Assembly (NCBI GenBank): GCA_001603685.1
Contig: LUZO01000051.1
Span: 1 to 36,809 of the forward strand
From: Bacteroidales bacterium Bact_23
Lineage (GTDB): Bacteria > Bacteroidota > Bacteroidia > Bacteroidales > Lentimicrobiaceae
Length of the DNA: 36,809 bases
Reading direction: 5' to 3'
The position numbers and the translations under genes were made by a program. This document shows, one piece after another, positions 9,246 through 18,409 of the stretch (position 1 is the stretch's first letter; every line of letters starts with the position of its first letter). Under the pieces are notes generated by a model. The model was not told the DNA's origin. It made no database searches and was given only the letters and a program-made list of their open reading frames with translations.

Positions 9246-11669
9246 ATGAAACGCTTAATCATACTACTTATCGCTATGTACGGATATACCCAAGCATGGA
9301 CGCAATCAGCACAACCCTATCAGTTGCCGCCGAAGGAAATACTTGAACTGGCGGACATCAAGCCCCGCCCGCTTGTTCGCATCGACTCGCGCAACCAGAC
9401 CATGGTGATGCTTGAGCGCCGGATCTTCAAAACACTTGAAGAGATGGCCGAAGAGGAGGTTCGTCTCGGCGGGCTCCGGATAAATCCGTTTACCAACGGT
9501 AAATCGAGAAATACATTTACCTATGGCATATCTATCATGGATATCCCTTCCGGCAAACCGGTTGCCGTGGAGGGGCTGCCCGAAAACCTGATGATTTCCG
9601 ATTTCAGCTTTTCGCCCGACGAGCGCAGCATTGCCTTTACCAATACGGTTTCCACCGGCATTGAATTGTGGACAATCAGCCTTGCCACCGGACTTGCCAG
9701 AAAGCTTACCGATGCAAATCTGAACGGCACCCTGGGCATGCCCTACCTGTGGACTCCCGATTCGGAATCGCTGCTGATATTTGAGATTCCCGAAGCCAGG
9801 AAGCCGGCAGCCCGCGGCCTGCGCCTTCCTGAAGGACCATCGGTACAGGAAAGCTCCGGACGAAAAGCCCCGGTGCGAACCTTCCAGGATCTGCTCCGCT
9901 CACCCGCCGATGAAGAAGATTTTAACTACTACACCGAAGCTGAAATCTTTAAAGTGACCCTCACCGCTGAAAAAAGCCGTTTCCTGCCAAAGGCAATCTA
10001 CCGCTCCGTCAGCTACTCACCCGGCGGAGAGTATCTGATGGTGCAGACCATCGGTAAGCCGTATTCCTATATTGTACCTTACTACCGGTTTCCGGTAACC
10101 TATGCGCTTCACAGGGCTGACGGCAGTTTTATGAAGGTTTTTTATGAACGCCCGCTTTCCGAAGAGCTTCCTACCGGGTTTGATGCCGTTGAAACCGGAC
10201 GAAGAAACATCGCCTGGCGCAGCGATCAACCCGCCACCCTCTACTGGGTTGAAGCGCTGGATGAAGGGAATCCGGAAATTGAGGCAAAGGAGCGGGATCA
10301 GTTATTCACCCTCGACGCCCCATTCACCGGCACTCCCCTGCTGCTGGCATCCACTCCCAACCGCTACCGGGGCGTAATGTGGGGAGATGAAAAAACCGCC
10401 CTGATAACCGACGGCTGGTGGAAAACGCGGCGTACCGCCACCTACCTGATCAACCCTTCAGGCGGTTCAGAATCCAGGAAAATGATATTCGACCGCTCTA
10501 CCGAAGATTATTACGGCAATCCGGGAAACTTTCTGCAGAAGCGTAACCATCTGAACAGCTACTCATTGTGGTTTTCAGCCGATAAAAAGAAGCTTTATCT
10601 GGAGGGAGAAGGCTTTTCGCCCGATGGCAACCGGCCGTTTCTGGATGAATTCGACCTTAAGACCCACAAAACAAAACGACTGTGGCAGGCCGACGGCGTT
10701 TCAACCTATGAAACCATCGCAAGGGTAGTCAATCCTGAGAGCAAACAACTGATTACCAGCATTGAAAGCCAGACGGAGATCCCGAATTACTATCTGAGAA
10801 CCGGAAAAGCTCTCCGGAAACTTACGAACTTCACAAACCCATACGCCTCGTTCCTTCAGGAGATAACCAAGGAGCGGGTGCACTACAAGCGTGCCGACGG
10901 GGTTGACCTATCCGCTACCCTCTATCTTCCGGCCTCCTACAACAAGGAGAAGGACGGGCCACTGCCAATGCTGATGTGGGCCTATCCCAGGGAGTTTAAG
11001 GATGCACAGCAGGCAGGGCAGATAAAGGAATCACCGCACACTTTTGTGCAGCTTTATTACGGTTCGCCGGTTTACTGGGTGGCTCGCGGATTTGCCGTGC
11101 TCGATGATGCGGATTTCCCCATCATCGGCGAGGGTAAAACCGAACCCAACGACACCTTTATTGATCAGCTTGTTGCCAATGCCGCTGCTGCCATTGATTT
11201 TGCCGCCGGCAGAGGCGTTGCCGACCGGAGCCGCGTTGCCATCGGCGGACATTCATACGGCGCCTTTATGACCGCCAACCTGCTGGCCCATTCCGACCTG
11301 TTTGCAGCCGGCATAGCCCGCAGCGGCGCCTACAACCGCACTCTAACCCCTTTCGGTTTTCAGGCAGAGGAACGCACCTTTTGGGAAGCGTCAGAGGTAT
11401 ATCTGAAAATGTCGCCCTTTGTACATGCCGATAAGATAAAAAGCCCCATTCTGCTCATTCACGGCGATGCCGACGACAACTCGGGTACCTTTACCCTGCA
11501 GAGTGAAAGGCTGTTCGGAGCAATCAAAGGGCTGGGGGGAACCGCCCGGCTGGTGCTGCTTCCGTTCGAAAGCCACGGATACAGCGCCCGCGAGAATGTG
11601 CTGCACATGCTGTGGGAAACCGACCAATGGCTGGAAAAATATGTAAAAAACAGGCCCGAAAAGGAATAG
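9246..11669 (+). CDS. S9-family serine peptidase, glutamyl endopeptidase-like (S9D type), secreted
   Basis: 807 aa with signal peptide (MKRLIILLIAMYGYTQAWTQ). Catalytic Ser in RVAIGGHSYGAFMTANLLAHS, then IARSGAYNRTLTPFGFQAEERTFWEA, Asp in HGDADDNSGTF and His in PFESHGY. The block resembles plant chloroplast glutamyl endopeptidases. Confidence 0.9.
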   Translation: MKRLIILLIAMYGYTQAWTQSAQPYQLPPKEILELADIKPRPLVRIDSRNQTMVMLERRIFKTLEEMAEEEVRLGGLRINPFTNGKSRNTFTYGISIMDIPSGKPVAVEGLPENLMISDFSFSPDERSIAFTNTVSTGIELWTISLATGLARKLTDANLNGTLGMPYLWTPDSESLLIFEIPEARKPAARGLRLPEGPSVQESSGRKAPVRTFQDLLRSPADEEDFNYYTEAEIFKVTLTAEKSRFLPKAIYRSVSYSPGGEYLMVQTIGKPYSYIVPYYRFPVTYALHRADGSFMKVFYERPLSEELPTGFDAVETGRRNIAWRSDQPATLYWVEALDEGNPEIEAKERDQLFTLDAPFTGTPLLLASTPNRYRGVMWGDEKTALITDGWWKTRRTATYLINPSGGSESRKMIFDRSTEDYYGNPGNFLQKRNHLNSYSLWFSADKKKLYLEGEGFSPDGNRPFLDEFDLKTHKTKRLWQADGVSTYETIARVVNPESKQLITSIESQTEIPNYYLRTGKALRKLTNFTNPYASFLQEITKERVHYKRADGVDLSATLYLPASYNKEKDGPLPMLMWAYPREFKDAQQAGQIKESPHTFVQLYYGSPVYWVARGFAVLDDADFPIIGEGKTEPNDTFIDQLVANAAAAIDFAAGRGVADRSRVAIGGHSYGAFMTANLLAHSDLFAAGIARSGAYNRTLTPFGFQAEERTFWEASEVYLKMSPFVHADKIKSPILLIHGDADDNSGTFTLQSERLFGAIKGLGGTARLVLLPFESHGYSARENVLHMLWETDQWLEKYVKNRPEKE

Positions 11670-11675
11670 GTGAGA

Positions 11676-13730
11676 TTAGCGGAACAGCATCACCGAGCCA
11701 ATGGCCGATTTAATTACACCTTTGAAATCGCGGTATTTCACGATGACGGCATAAATGCCGGTATCCGCATTCCGTCCGCCTGAGCTGCCATCCCATCCCG
11801 CCGAGTAGTCGCTGGTTTCATAAATAAGCTGACCCCAGCGGTTATAGATCATCATGCTGAAATTGGCGGGGTCAATGTTCCTGACCAGCGGTCGGTAGAC
11901 CGTATTGACGCCTCCCGGCCGGAAAGCATTGGGCAGTTGAACCTCAGCCTCGCCTTCAACCGTTACCTTGTTTGAGCGACTGACCTTACCAGCCGGATTT
12001 CCCGATTCAGCCTCCACATAAAAGGTGGTGACCCCGGCTTCAGCACCGGTAATATGGTCGTTAAAGGTTAAAACCGATGGTGGCACCTGCTTCGGATATC
12101 CGCTTACCTGTTGATTGTCCTCAAAACGGTAAATCAGGTATGAGGAGGGACCCCCGGGCCAGCCCTCAAGTGCATTCCAGCCAAGCCGGATATTTCCGTC
12201 GCCCAAATCGTCGAGTTCAAGATAAATACTTCGCATTACCGATGAAGCCTCCAGTTCGAAACCACAGCGGTCAAGCGCAATAACCTGATAGTAATAGCTT
12301 GTTTCATTTACCAGTGCGGAGATATCGGGCAGCCACCAGTTTTCCTGTCCGGCCCAATCCGTTTTGGCCAATTGCTGCATAGTGGCCGGTCCGGTAGCCG
12401 AACGAAGAACTTCTATTTCGCTGATAAGCGGATAAGGTTCGCCGAAAAGGAACAGATCAATGCGCGAATCATCCGAAACCGTCAGATTCTCAAACCTGAA
12501 TGATGTCAGCAGTTCCGGGTCGGGCACTAAAAGTAATCTGCAGCTTTCTGAAGCCAGCGAATTTCCGGCATTTACCGCCCTGATGTAATAGCTGTAGCTG
12601 CCACCGGCTTCGAGCATCTCATCATCCACAAACGAGTAATTTGTTGCTCCGCTCTCAGCTACCGCGCCTATTTCGATTGCGGGAGCCCCGTTGAAGGAAC
12701 GCATGATTTTGTATTCGCTAACCGGAGGCTGCATGTTTTTGTAGGCATTCCAGTTCAGGGTGGCTTTCCGGTGGCAGAGCGATTCCGTATTGCCGCCGAT
12801 AAGAATGGTGTTGTGCGGATATTGGTAATTGACGGCTCCTGAACTGGAGTTCCCGCACTGATCGAGGGCCCGGATAACATAGGTCACCACTTCGGAGCAT
12901 GGATCGTGATAGGTAGGCAGCGAGGTTAAATCATCGGTGAAGGAAGTCACATACCCCACATTGGTATGATCGTTGAAACTCATGCCTTCCCTTATCCCGA
13001 TCATATACCCGTTTACATCCGGCGAAGGGCTGTGATTCCAGTGAACTTCAGCCTGGCCATTGACAATGGTAACATACGAAAGCACCGGATCTTCGGGAAG
13101 GTTGTCATCCTTAAAAATACCGCTCGAGACACTCGATTTCGAAGAGACCAATCCGTTCCTAACCTCCACCCGGTAATATATGGTTGAAGGATTGCAGTAT
13201 GTATTCAGAGTGTCGTAATAAATGAGTTTGACGGTAGTTCCCACCTCGGTGAAGCCAGCCCCATCATCCGACCTGTAGATATGGTAAATTTCGCCCCCCG
13301 AAACACTCAGGTTGTTCCAGTCGAGGCGGGCAATTCCGGTGCCGGTCCCGCCGTTTGATACCAATAGAATCATGGTTCGAAGAACATCCGAACTTCCGGA
13401 GACTCCCGATTGATTATAGGTAGCCAGAAAAACCTCATAACCTTTGGTCATCGCATCGGTTACCGGAATGGAACCACTATTGTCCATTGGAAGAAAATCA
13501 ACCGAATTAAAAGGAATGCTGCTCCCCGTCGGGCGATAAAACAGCCGGAAGCCATCGAATGAACCCGACGGAATCTCCCAGCTTACAAGCACCGAACCGT
13601 CAGCCTCAACCGATGCACCCATTAGCTGTGGCACGGGTTGCGAGAAAACCGGCAGAACGGTTGCCAGCAGAAACAATACAGTATAGCAATATCTTAGCAC
13701 GCTTTTTAAATATTCCGGGTTATCATTCAT
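11676..13730 (-). CDS. Secreted fibronectin type III-like repeat protein with T9SS type B (gliding-motility-associated) C-terminal domain
   Basis: About 684 aa; hydrophobic N-terminal signal; FN3-like repeats (VSWEIPSGSFDGFRLFYRP..., AEVHWNHSPSPDVNGYMIGIRE...); C terminus LPNAFRPGGVN...FSMMIYNRWGQLIYETSDYSAGWDGSSGGRNADTGIYAVIVKYRDFKG is the classic CHU_C/type B sorting domain. The supplied ORF starts at TTG 13733; the ATG is at 13730. Confidence 0.9.
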   Translation of the reverse strand: MNDNPEYLKSVLRYCYTVLFLLATVLPVFSQPVPQLMGASVEADGSVLVSWEIPSGSFDGFRLFYRPTGSSIPFNSVDFLPMDNSGSIPVTDAMTKGYEVFLATYNQSGVSGSSDVLRTMILLVSNGGTGTGIARLDWNNLSVSGGEIYHIYRSDDGAGFTEVGTTVKLIYYDTLNTYCNPSTIYYRVEVRNGLVSSKSSVSSGIFKDDNLPEDPVLSYVTIVNGQAEVHWNHSPSPDVNGYMIGIREGMSFNDHTNVGYVTSFTDDLTSLPTYHDPCSEVVTYVIRALDQCGNSSSGAVNYQYPHNTILIGGNTESLCHRKATLNWNAYKNMQPPVSEYKIMRSFNGAPAIEIGAVAESGATNYSFVDDEMLEAGGSYSYYIRAVNAGNSLASESCRLLLVPDPELLTSFRFENLTVSDDSRIDLFLFGEPYPLISEIEVLRSATGPATMQQLAKTDWAGQENWWLPDISALVNETSYYYQVIALDRCGFELEASSVMRSIYLELDDLGDGNIRLGWNALEGWPGGPSSYLIYRFEDNQQVSGYPKQVPPSVLTFNDHITGAEAGVTTFYVEAESGNPAGKVSRSNKVTVEGEAEVQLPNAFRPGGVNTVYRPLVRNIDPANFSMMIYNRWGQLIYETSDYSAGWDGSSGGRNADTGIYAVIVKYRDFKGVIKSAIGSVMLFR

Positions 13731-13761
13731 CAAAATTACAAAACAGCCGGATAAATCACAA
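13731..13761 (-). promoter_or_regulatory. Candidate Bacteroidota promoter for the type B cargo gene
   Basis: Minus strand: TTG (13759-13761), about 20-nt spacer, TAATTTTG (13731-13738). It abuts the annotated start, so the true start may be further downstream. Confidence 0.4.
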
Positions 13762-13940
13762 TTATAACTACGGAGGCTGGAAATTATTATTTACTGGACT
13801 GAAATCGCAGCATCTGTTCCGGCAGAATTTCCGGTTTCGGAAAACTATCAGAACCACTCCCATTCCGGCAAGACAGAATTTTTACAATTGGTGTAAAAGT
13901 TTCTGAATCTTTTAAAACATAATAGGAAAAGAATTGTTAA

Positions 13941-13972
13941 TTGAACAGGGAGAAATCCCCAAGCTATTTTTG
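13941..13972 (+). promoter_or_regulatory. Candidate Bacteroidota promoter for the BACON/PKD/CUB protein
   Basis: TTG (13941-13943), 21-nt spacer, TATTTTTG (13965-13972), about 88 nt before the ATG at 14060. Confidence 0.45.
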
Positions 13973-14059
13973 TGGGGTATAGCAAGCCGGCCGGGGTTCT
14001 TTATCCCCAACGGATATGCCGTTTTTCGACTTTTTTAATTCACATAAAATCATACTCTT

Positions 14060-17000
14060 ATGAGATTTTTTTACCTGATTCTGGTTGCATTGCTTACTGC
14101 TTCGCTCCTTACAAATGCTCAGAATGATGTTGTTAGTCCTTCAGTGGTTGGTTATGGCACCTTTCTCGGAGTAACGCCGCCTTTGCGTGATTTGCCGACC
14201 ATTACCCAGGCCGAGTTCGATTCGATGGTTGCCCGGGCAAATGAAAAGGTTCTCAACCCGAAATTAAGGACACGGCACTATCCCTATGCTGAAACAGCCC
14301 TTCCCAAAGGGTCCGACCCGGTTTGGCAGAAAGCAATGGGGAAAAACAAGGCGCCCAAAAGTGACCCGAACATCAACTTTCCGGGTATTACCTCGCCCTA
14401 TTTCCCACCTGATGAGAATGGCGTTGCCGGGCCCAACCATTACATGCAGTCGGTAAATACTTCGTATGCCATATATTCGAAAACCGGCACCCTGCTGGCC
14501 GGGCCTACCAATATGAATCTGCTTTTTGGAAGTGTTCCGGGCTCAAACTGCAATGATGGCGACCCGATTATTCTTTATGATGAAATGGCCGACCGCTATC
14601 TGGCCGCCGAGTTTTCGCTATGCGGAAACCCTGACAGAATGCTGGTTGCAATATCGGCCACCAACGACCCCACCGGAAGCTGGTACCAGTACTCTTTCGT
14701 AATGGGTGGCATGCCCGATTACGAAAAATTCGGTGTCTGGCCCGACGGTTATTATATGGGGACCAATACTTCGAACAATACCGATATTTATGTTTTTCAA
14801 CGCGAAGTGATGCTCAACGGCGGTACCAATCCCAAGATGGTAGCTTTCAAAAACCAGTGGCGCCCCGGATCGGTTGACGGCTTTATGATGGTTCCTCCGG
14901 TCGATAACGACGGCCCCGCAGCTCCTGCGGGCTCTCCGGGGATCTTTATCGCCCATCAGGACGATGCGTTCGGAGGTACGGCCGATCAGCTCTGGATATA
15001 CGAACTTACCGTGGACTGGAACAATACCTCAAATTCAACTTTCGCCAGGGTTCAGCAGATCAACACCGCACCTTTCGACAGCAATTTCGGGAACAACTGG
15101 AACAACATCAAACAACCCAATACCAGCCAGAAACTGGATGCCATTCCGCAGGTAATCATGAATGTGCCGCAATACCGTAACTTTGGCGATTACCAGACCA
15201 TAGTTTGCTGCCACACCGTTGATGTGGACAACACCAATCATGCCGGCATCCGCTGGTATGAACTTAGAAAAACCGACGGAGAGTGGTTTATCAGACAACA
15301 GGGCACCTTTGCACCGGATGAGCACTCAAGATGGATGGGAAGCGTTATGCTGAACGGATACAATGAAATCGGTCTCGGTTACTCGATTTCGAGCAATACC
15401 AAATTCCCGGGAATCCGTTACACCGGCCAGTCGCAGGCCGAATATGCAAATGCCAGCGGCGTTATGGACATTCCCGAAGGCATCATCTGGGAAGGCACCG
15501 CTTCACAAACCGGTGCGAACCGCTGGGGCGACTACTCACAACTGAGCGTTGACCCCGCCGATGACAGAACTTTCTGGTACACCAACCAGCATTCGGGCGG
15601 AGGGCAGAAAACCCGCATCGCCGCCTTTGATTTCGGGCCACTGAGCCCGATGGTCGCCTTCACGGCCAGCAATGTTCTGCCCTGTATGAAAGAACCGGTT
15701 AGCTTCACCGATGCAACTACCGGAGCGCCCACCTCATGGCTCTGGGAGTTTACCCCGGGAACCGTGGCTTTTATAGAGGGAACAAGCGCCAATTCCAAAA
15801 ATCCGGTTGTTCAGTTCAATGAATTCGGCAGCTATACGGTAACCCTTACGGCTACCAACTCACATGGCAGCACGACCCTCTCACGCGAGAACTACATTAT
15901 TGTAAATGAGGCTAATGCAAATTTCTATGCATCTACCCAAAATATCGTAATAAACAACCCGGTACAGTTTCATGATGAGTCAACATGTGCGGTAACTTCG
16001 TGGGACTGGAACTTCGGAGAAGGCGCCGACCCGGCAACCGCCACAGGCTCCGGCCCACATCAGGTAATCTATACCAGCACCGGAACCAAAACCGTTTCAC
16101 TGACGGTAAACGGCAACAACACCATGACCCGTACCGATTACATCAATGTGATTCCGGATGAGTTCAACATGAGCAACACCACTGTTTACACCTGCTCAGG
16201 TACCTTCTACGACAACGGCGGCCCCAACTACAACTATTCCAACAACAGCAACGAAACCATGATATTCAGGTCGTCCTATCCGGGCCACCAGATCAGGTTT
16301 GAGTTTACGGAATTCGAGCTGGAAGCCAGCGGAGATTGCAGCAAAGACTACCTCACGGTGCACAACGGATTAACTCCTTTTGCTCCTGTTATCGGAAAAT
16401 GGTGCGGAAACGATTCGCCGGGCGTTGTGGTTTCGGACAACAGCTACGGAGCGCTGACATTCGTTTTCAGAAGCAACAACTCGGGAATCTATCCCGGATG
16501 GGTTGCTCATATCGACTGCTTCAGCCCCGTTGCCTTGCCACAGGCTTTCACCGCAACCACCCAAAGCGATTCGGAGATTGCTCTGGAATGGGAGAAAAAC
16601 GGTGAACAGGACGATGTACTGATTGCCTGGTCGGCCACCGGCTCCATCGGACAACCGGTAAACGGAACAAGTTACGCTGCAGGCGATGCCATTCCGGGAG
16701 GAGGCACAGTGTTGTACACCGGCGACCTCAACAGCTTTAACCATACCGGACTCTCCTCATCAACAACCTACTACTACAAGGCCTTTTCAGCTACTCCGGC
16801 TTTCGCCTACTCTCCCGGACTGGATGCTTCGGCCACCACACTCGATGCTCCTCCCACCCTTTCGGTAAATCCGCTGAACATTACCGTGGATGAAAATGCC
16901 GGAAATGCCGTGATTTATGTATTCTCGAACAGTTCATGGATTGCCGGAACCGATGCCGAATGGTGCGCCATTACTCCAGCCGGTTCAGGGAACGGCGAGA

Positions 17001-18166
17001 TTGAAGTGATTTACGAAGAGAATCCCATGGCCCTGAGCCGGGTTGCCCACATCATTGTGACCGTCTCGGGGCTCGACCCGGTAATGGTTACCCTCAATCA
17101 GTCGGGTGCTGCACCCAACCTTGCCGCCTCGCCGCTTGTTTTCAATGTTGGCGTGGAAGCCGGAAGCGCAGAAGCATCTGTAACATCAAACACAAGCTGG
17201 AGCGCCGTAAGCAACCATCCCGAGTGGTGCACGGTAACCCCTTCAGGCACCGGTAGCGGCACCCTTGATATTGAATATCAGGAGAGCGGCTGGGCTGAAA
17301 TCCGCACGGCAACCATCACGCTCAGCGCCGAGGGCGTAGCTCCGGTACAGATTCTGCTGAATCAGGAAGCGGCAGAGGCACATCTGGCAGTTGAACCTGC
17401 ATCGTTCCAGGTGCCGGCCGAATCGGGCGCCGTTCAACTGAATGTAACCGCCAACTTCAACTGGAGCGCTGTTTCAGATGCCTCATGGTGCGTACCCGCA
17501 TCGCAGGGCGGAAGCGGAAACGGTACATTGGCCCTGAATTATGATGAAAATACGGTAACCGCAGAACGCACGGCTGCGGTAACCATCAGCGGTAACGGTC
17601 TGCAGCAGGTGGTAACCGTTGTACAGCAGGCTGCAGCGCCCATGCTGGCAATCAACCCGGAAGCCACCGAAGTTCCGGCTGAGGCGGGCTTCTTCGATTT
17701 TGTCATCTTTGCCAATGTACCCTGGACGGCTGAAGCCGATTCGGCATGGCTGAGCGTTACTCCTTCGGGATCCGGAAACGGAACCCTGACCGCAAACTAC
17801 GCCGCAAATCCCCATTCGGCATCCAGAACTGGCATCATTACCGTAAACGGACAGGGACTGATGCCTCAGCAGGTATCGGTCGTGCAGCATGGCACCGGAC
17901 TGGGAATCAGCGAACCCTGCAGCGGAATGGTCAGAATATTCCCCAACCCTTCGAGAGACGAGTTTATCGTTGAAGTCAATCCGGCGCAATTCCCCGAGTT
18001 TACCCTTCAGTTGCTCAGCCTCACCGGTGTGGAGTTGTTCTCCAGAGAATATGGCGGAGGGGCCAGATATATCACCGATGTCAGCTCGCTGAAACCAGGC
18101 TCGTACATTGTCAGGATTATCTCGGGCGAAAAGATTGTAAACCGCATTATCCTGATTATGAAATAA
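14060..18166 (+). CDS. Large secreted multidomain protein: conserved N-terminal module, two PKD-like domains, CUB-like domain, FN3-like domain, four BACON repeats, T9SS type A sorting domain
   Basis: 1368 aa; signal peptide MRFFYLILVALLTASLLTNAQ; PKD-like (PVSFTDATTGAPTSWLWEFTPG; CAVTSWDWNFGEGADPATATGSGPHQVIYTSTGTKTVSLTV); CUB-like (YTCSGTFYDNGGPNYNYSNNSNETMIFRSSYPGHQIRFEFTEFELE...CSKDYLTVHNG); BACON repeats; C-terminal VRIFPNPSRDEFIVEV...GSYIVRIISGEKIVNRIILIMK. Confidence 0.93.
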   Translation: MRFFYLILVALLTASLLTNAQNDVVSPSVVGYGTFLGVTPPLRDLPTITQAEFDSMVARANEKVLNPKLRTRHYPYAETALPKGSDPVWQKAMGKNKAPKSDPNINFPGITSPYFPPDENGVAGPNHYMQSVNTSYAIYSKTGTLLAGPTNMNLLFGSVPGSNCNDGDPIILYDEMADRYLAAEFSLCGNPDRMLVAISATNDPTGSWYQYSFVMGGMPDYEKFGVWPDGYYMGTNTSNNTDIYVFQREVMLNGGTNPKMVAFKNQWRPGSVDGFMMVPPVDNDGPAAPAGSPGIFIAHQDDAFGGTADQLWIYELTVDWNNTSNSTFARVQQINTAPFDSNFGNNWNNIKQPNTSQKLDAIPQVIMNVPQYRNFGDYQTIVCCHTVDVDNTNHAGIRWYELRKTDGEWFIRQQGTFAPDEHSRWMGSVMLNGYNEIGLGYSISSNTKFPGIRYTGQSQAEYANASGVMDIPEGIIWEGTASQTGANRWGDYSQLSVDPADDRTFWYTNQHSGGGQKTRIAAFDFGPLSPMVAFTASNVLPCMKEPVSFTDATTGAPTSWLWEFTPGTVAFIEGTSANSKNPVVQFNEFGSYTVTLTATNSHGSTTLSRENYIIVNEANANFYASTQNIVINNPVQFHDESTCAVTSWDWNFGEGADPATATGSGPHQVIYTSTGTKTVSLTVNGNNTMTRTDYINVIPDEFNMSNTTVYTCSGTFYDNGGPNYNYSNNSNETMIFRSSYPGHQIRFEFTEFELEASGDCSKDYLTVHNGLTPFAPVIGKWCGNDSPGVVVSDNSYGALTFVFRSNNSGIYPGWVAHIDCFSPVALPQAFTATTQSDSEIALEWEKNGEQDDVLIAWSATGSIGQPVNGTSYAAGDAIPGGGTVLYTGDLNSFNHTGLSSSTTYYYKAFSATPAFAYSPGLDASATTLDAPPTLSVNPLNITVDENAGNAVIYVFSNSSWIAGTDAEWCAITPAGSGNGEIEVIYEENPMALSRVAHIIVTVSGLDPVMVTLNQSGAAPNLAASPLVFNVGVEAGSAEASVTSNTSWSAVSNHPEWCTVTPSGTGSGTLDIEYQESGWAEIRTATITLSAEGVAPVQILLNQEAAEAHLAVEPASFQVPAESGAVQLNVTANFNWSAVSDASWCVPASQGGSGNGTLALNYDENTVTAERTAAVTISGNGLQQVVTVVQQAAAPMLAINPEATEVPAEAGFFDFVIFANVPWTAEADSAWLSVTPSGSGNGTLTANYAANPHSASRTGIITVNGQGLMPQQVSVVQHGTGLGISEPCSGMVRIFPNPSRDEFIVEVNPAQFPEFTLQLLSLTGVELFSREYGGGARYITDVSSLKPGSYIVRIISGEKIVNRIILIMK
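16853..17893 (+). repeat. Four tandem BACON-domain repeats (protein-level repeat within the 14060-18166 CDS)
   Basis: Recurring pattern LxVxPxxxxVxxxxGxxxxxVxxNxxWxAxxDxxWCxVTPSGSGNGTLxxxYxxNxxxxxRTAxITVSGxGLxPVxVTxxQ, seen starting at TLSVNPLNITV, NLAASPLVFNV, HLAVEPASFQV and MLAINPEATEV. Confidence 0.85.
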
Positions 18167-18204
18167 GCCGGAAAATATTTTTTAATCCGGCAGGATTTTA
18201 TTGC

Positions 18205-18247
18205 AATCCGGCAGTTCCTTCTAAAAGAAAGCTGCCGGATTTTTTAT
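18205..18247 (+). terminator. Rho-independent-like terminator after the BACON protein gene
   Basis: aatccggcag (18205-18214) pairs with ctgccggatt (18232-18241), followed by a T-run (ttttttatg). Confidence 0.7.
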
Positions 18248-18310
18248 GTATTACACCTAACTCACTGTTATTCTGATTTTTATATTTATCATGATAAATT
18301 CCGTTTCACC

Positions 18311-18340
18311 TTTGGCAGTGAATTACTTTTTATAACTTTG
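18311..18340 (+). promoter_or_regulatory. Bacteroidota promoter for glyA
   Basis: TTTG (18311-18314), 18-nt spacer, TAACTTTG (18333-18340), placed between the upstream terminator and the glyA ATG at 18410. Confidence 0.65.
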
Positions 18341-18409
18341 CACCGCTCCGGCAGATCTTTTAAGAGGTTCATTTTACGGAATATCAATCATATAAAAATA
18401 CAGTTCAAG

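Noticed and set aside
16853-17893. Possible CRISPR-like or nucleotide tandem repeat
   Set aside because: Repetition is at the protein level (about 85-90 aa BACON units) with diverged nucleotides; not short identical repeats with spacers.
17483-17989. 168-aa minus-strand ORF
   Set aside because: Antisense to the BACON repeats; its apparent regularity reflects the repeat structure of the coding strand.
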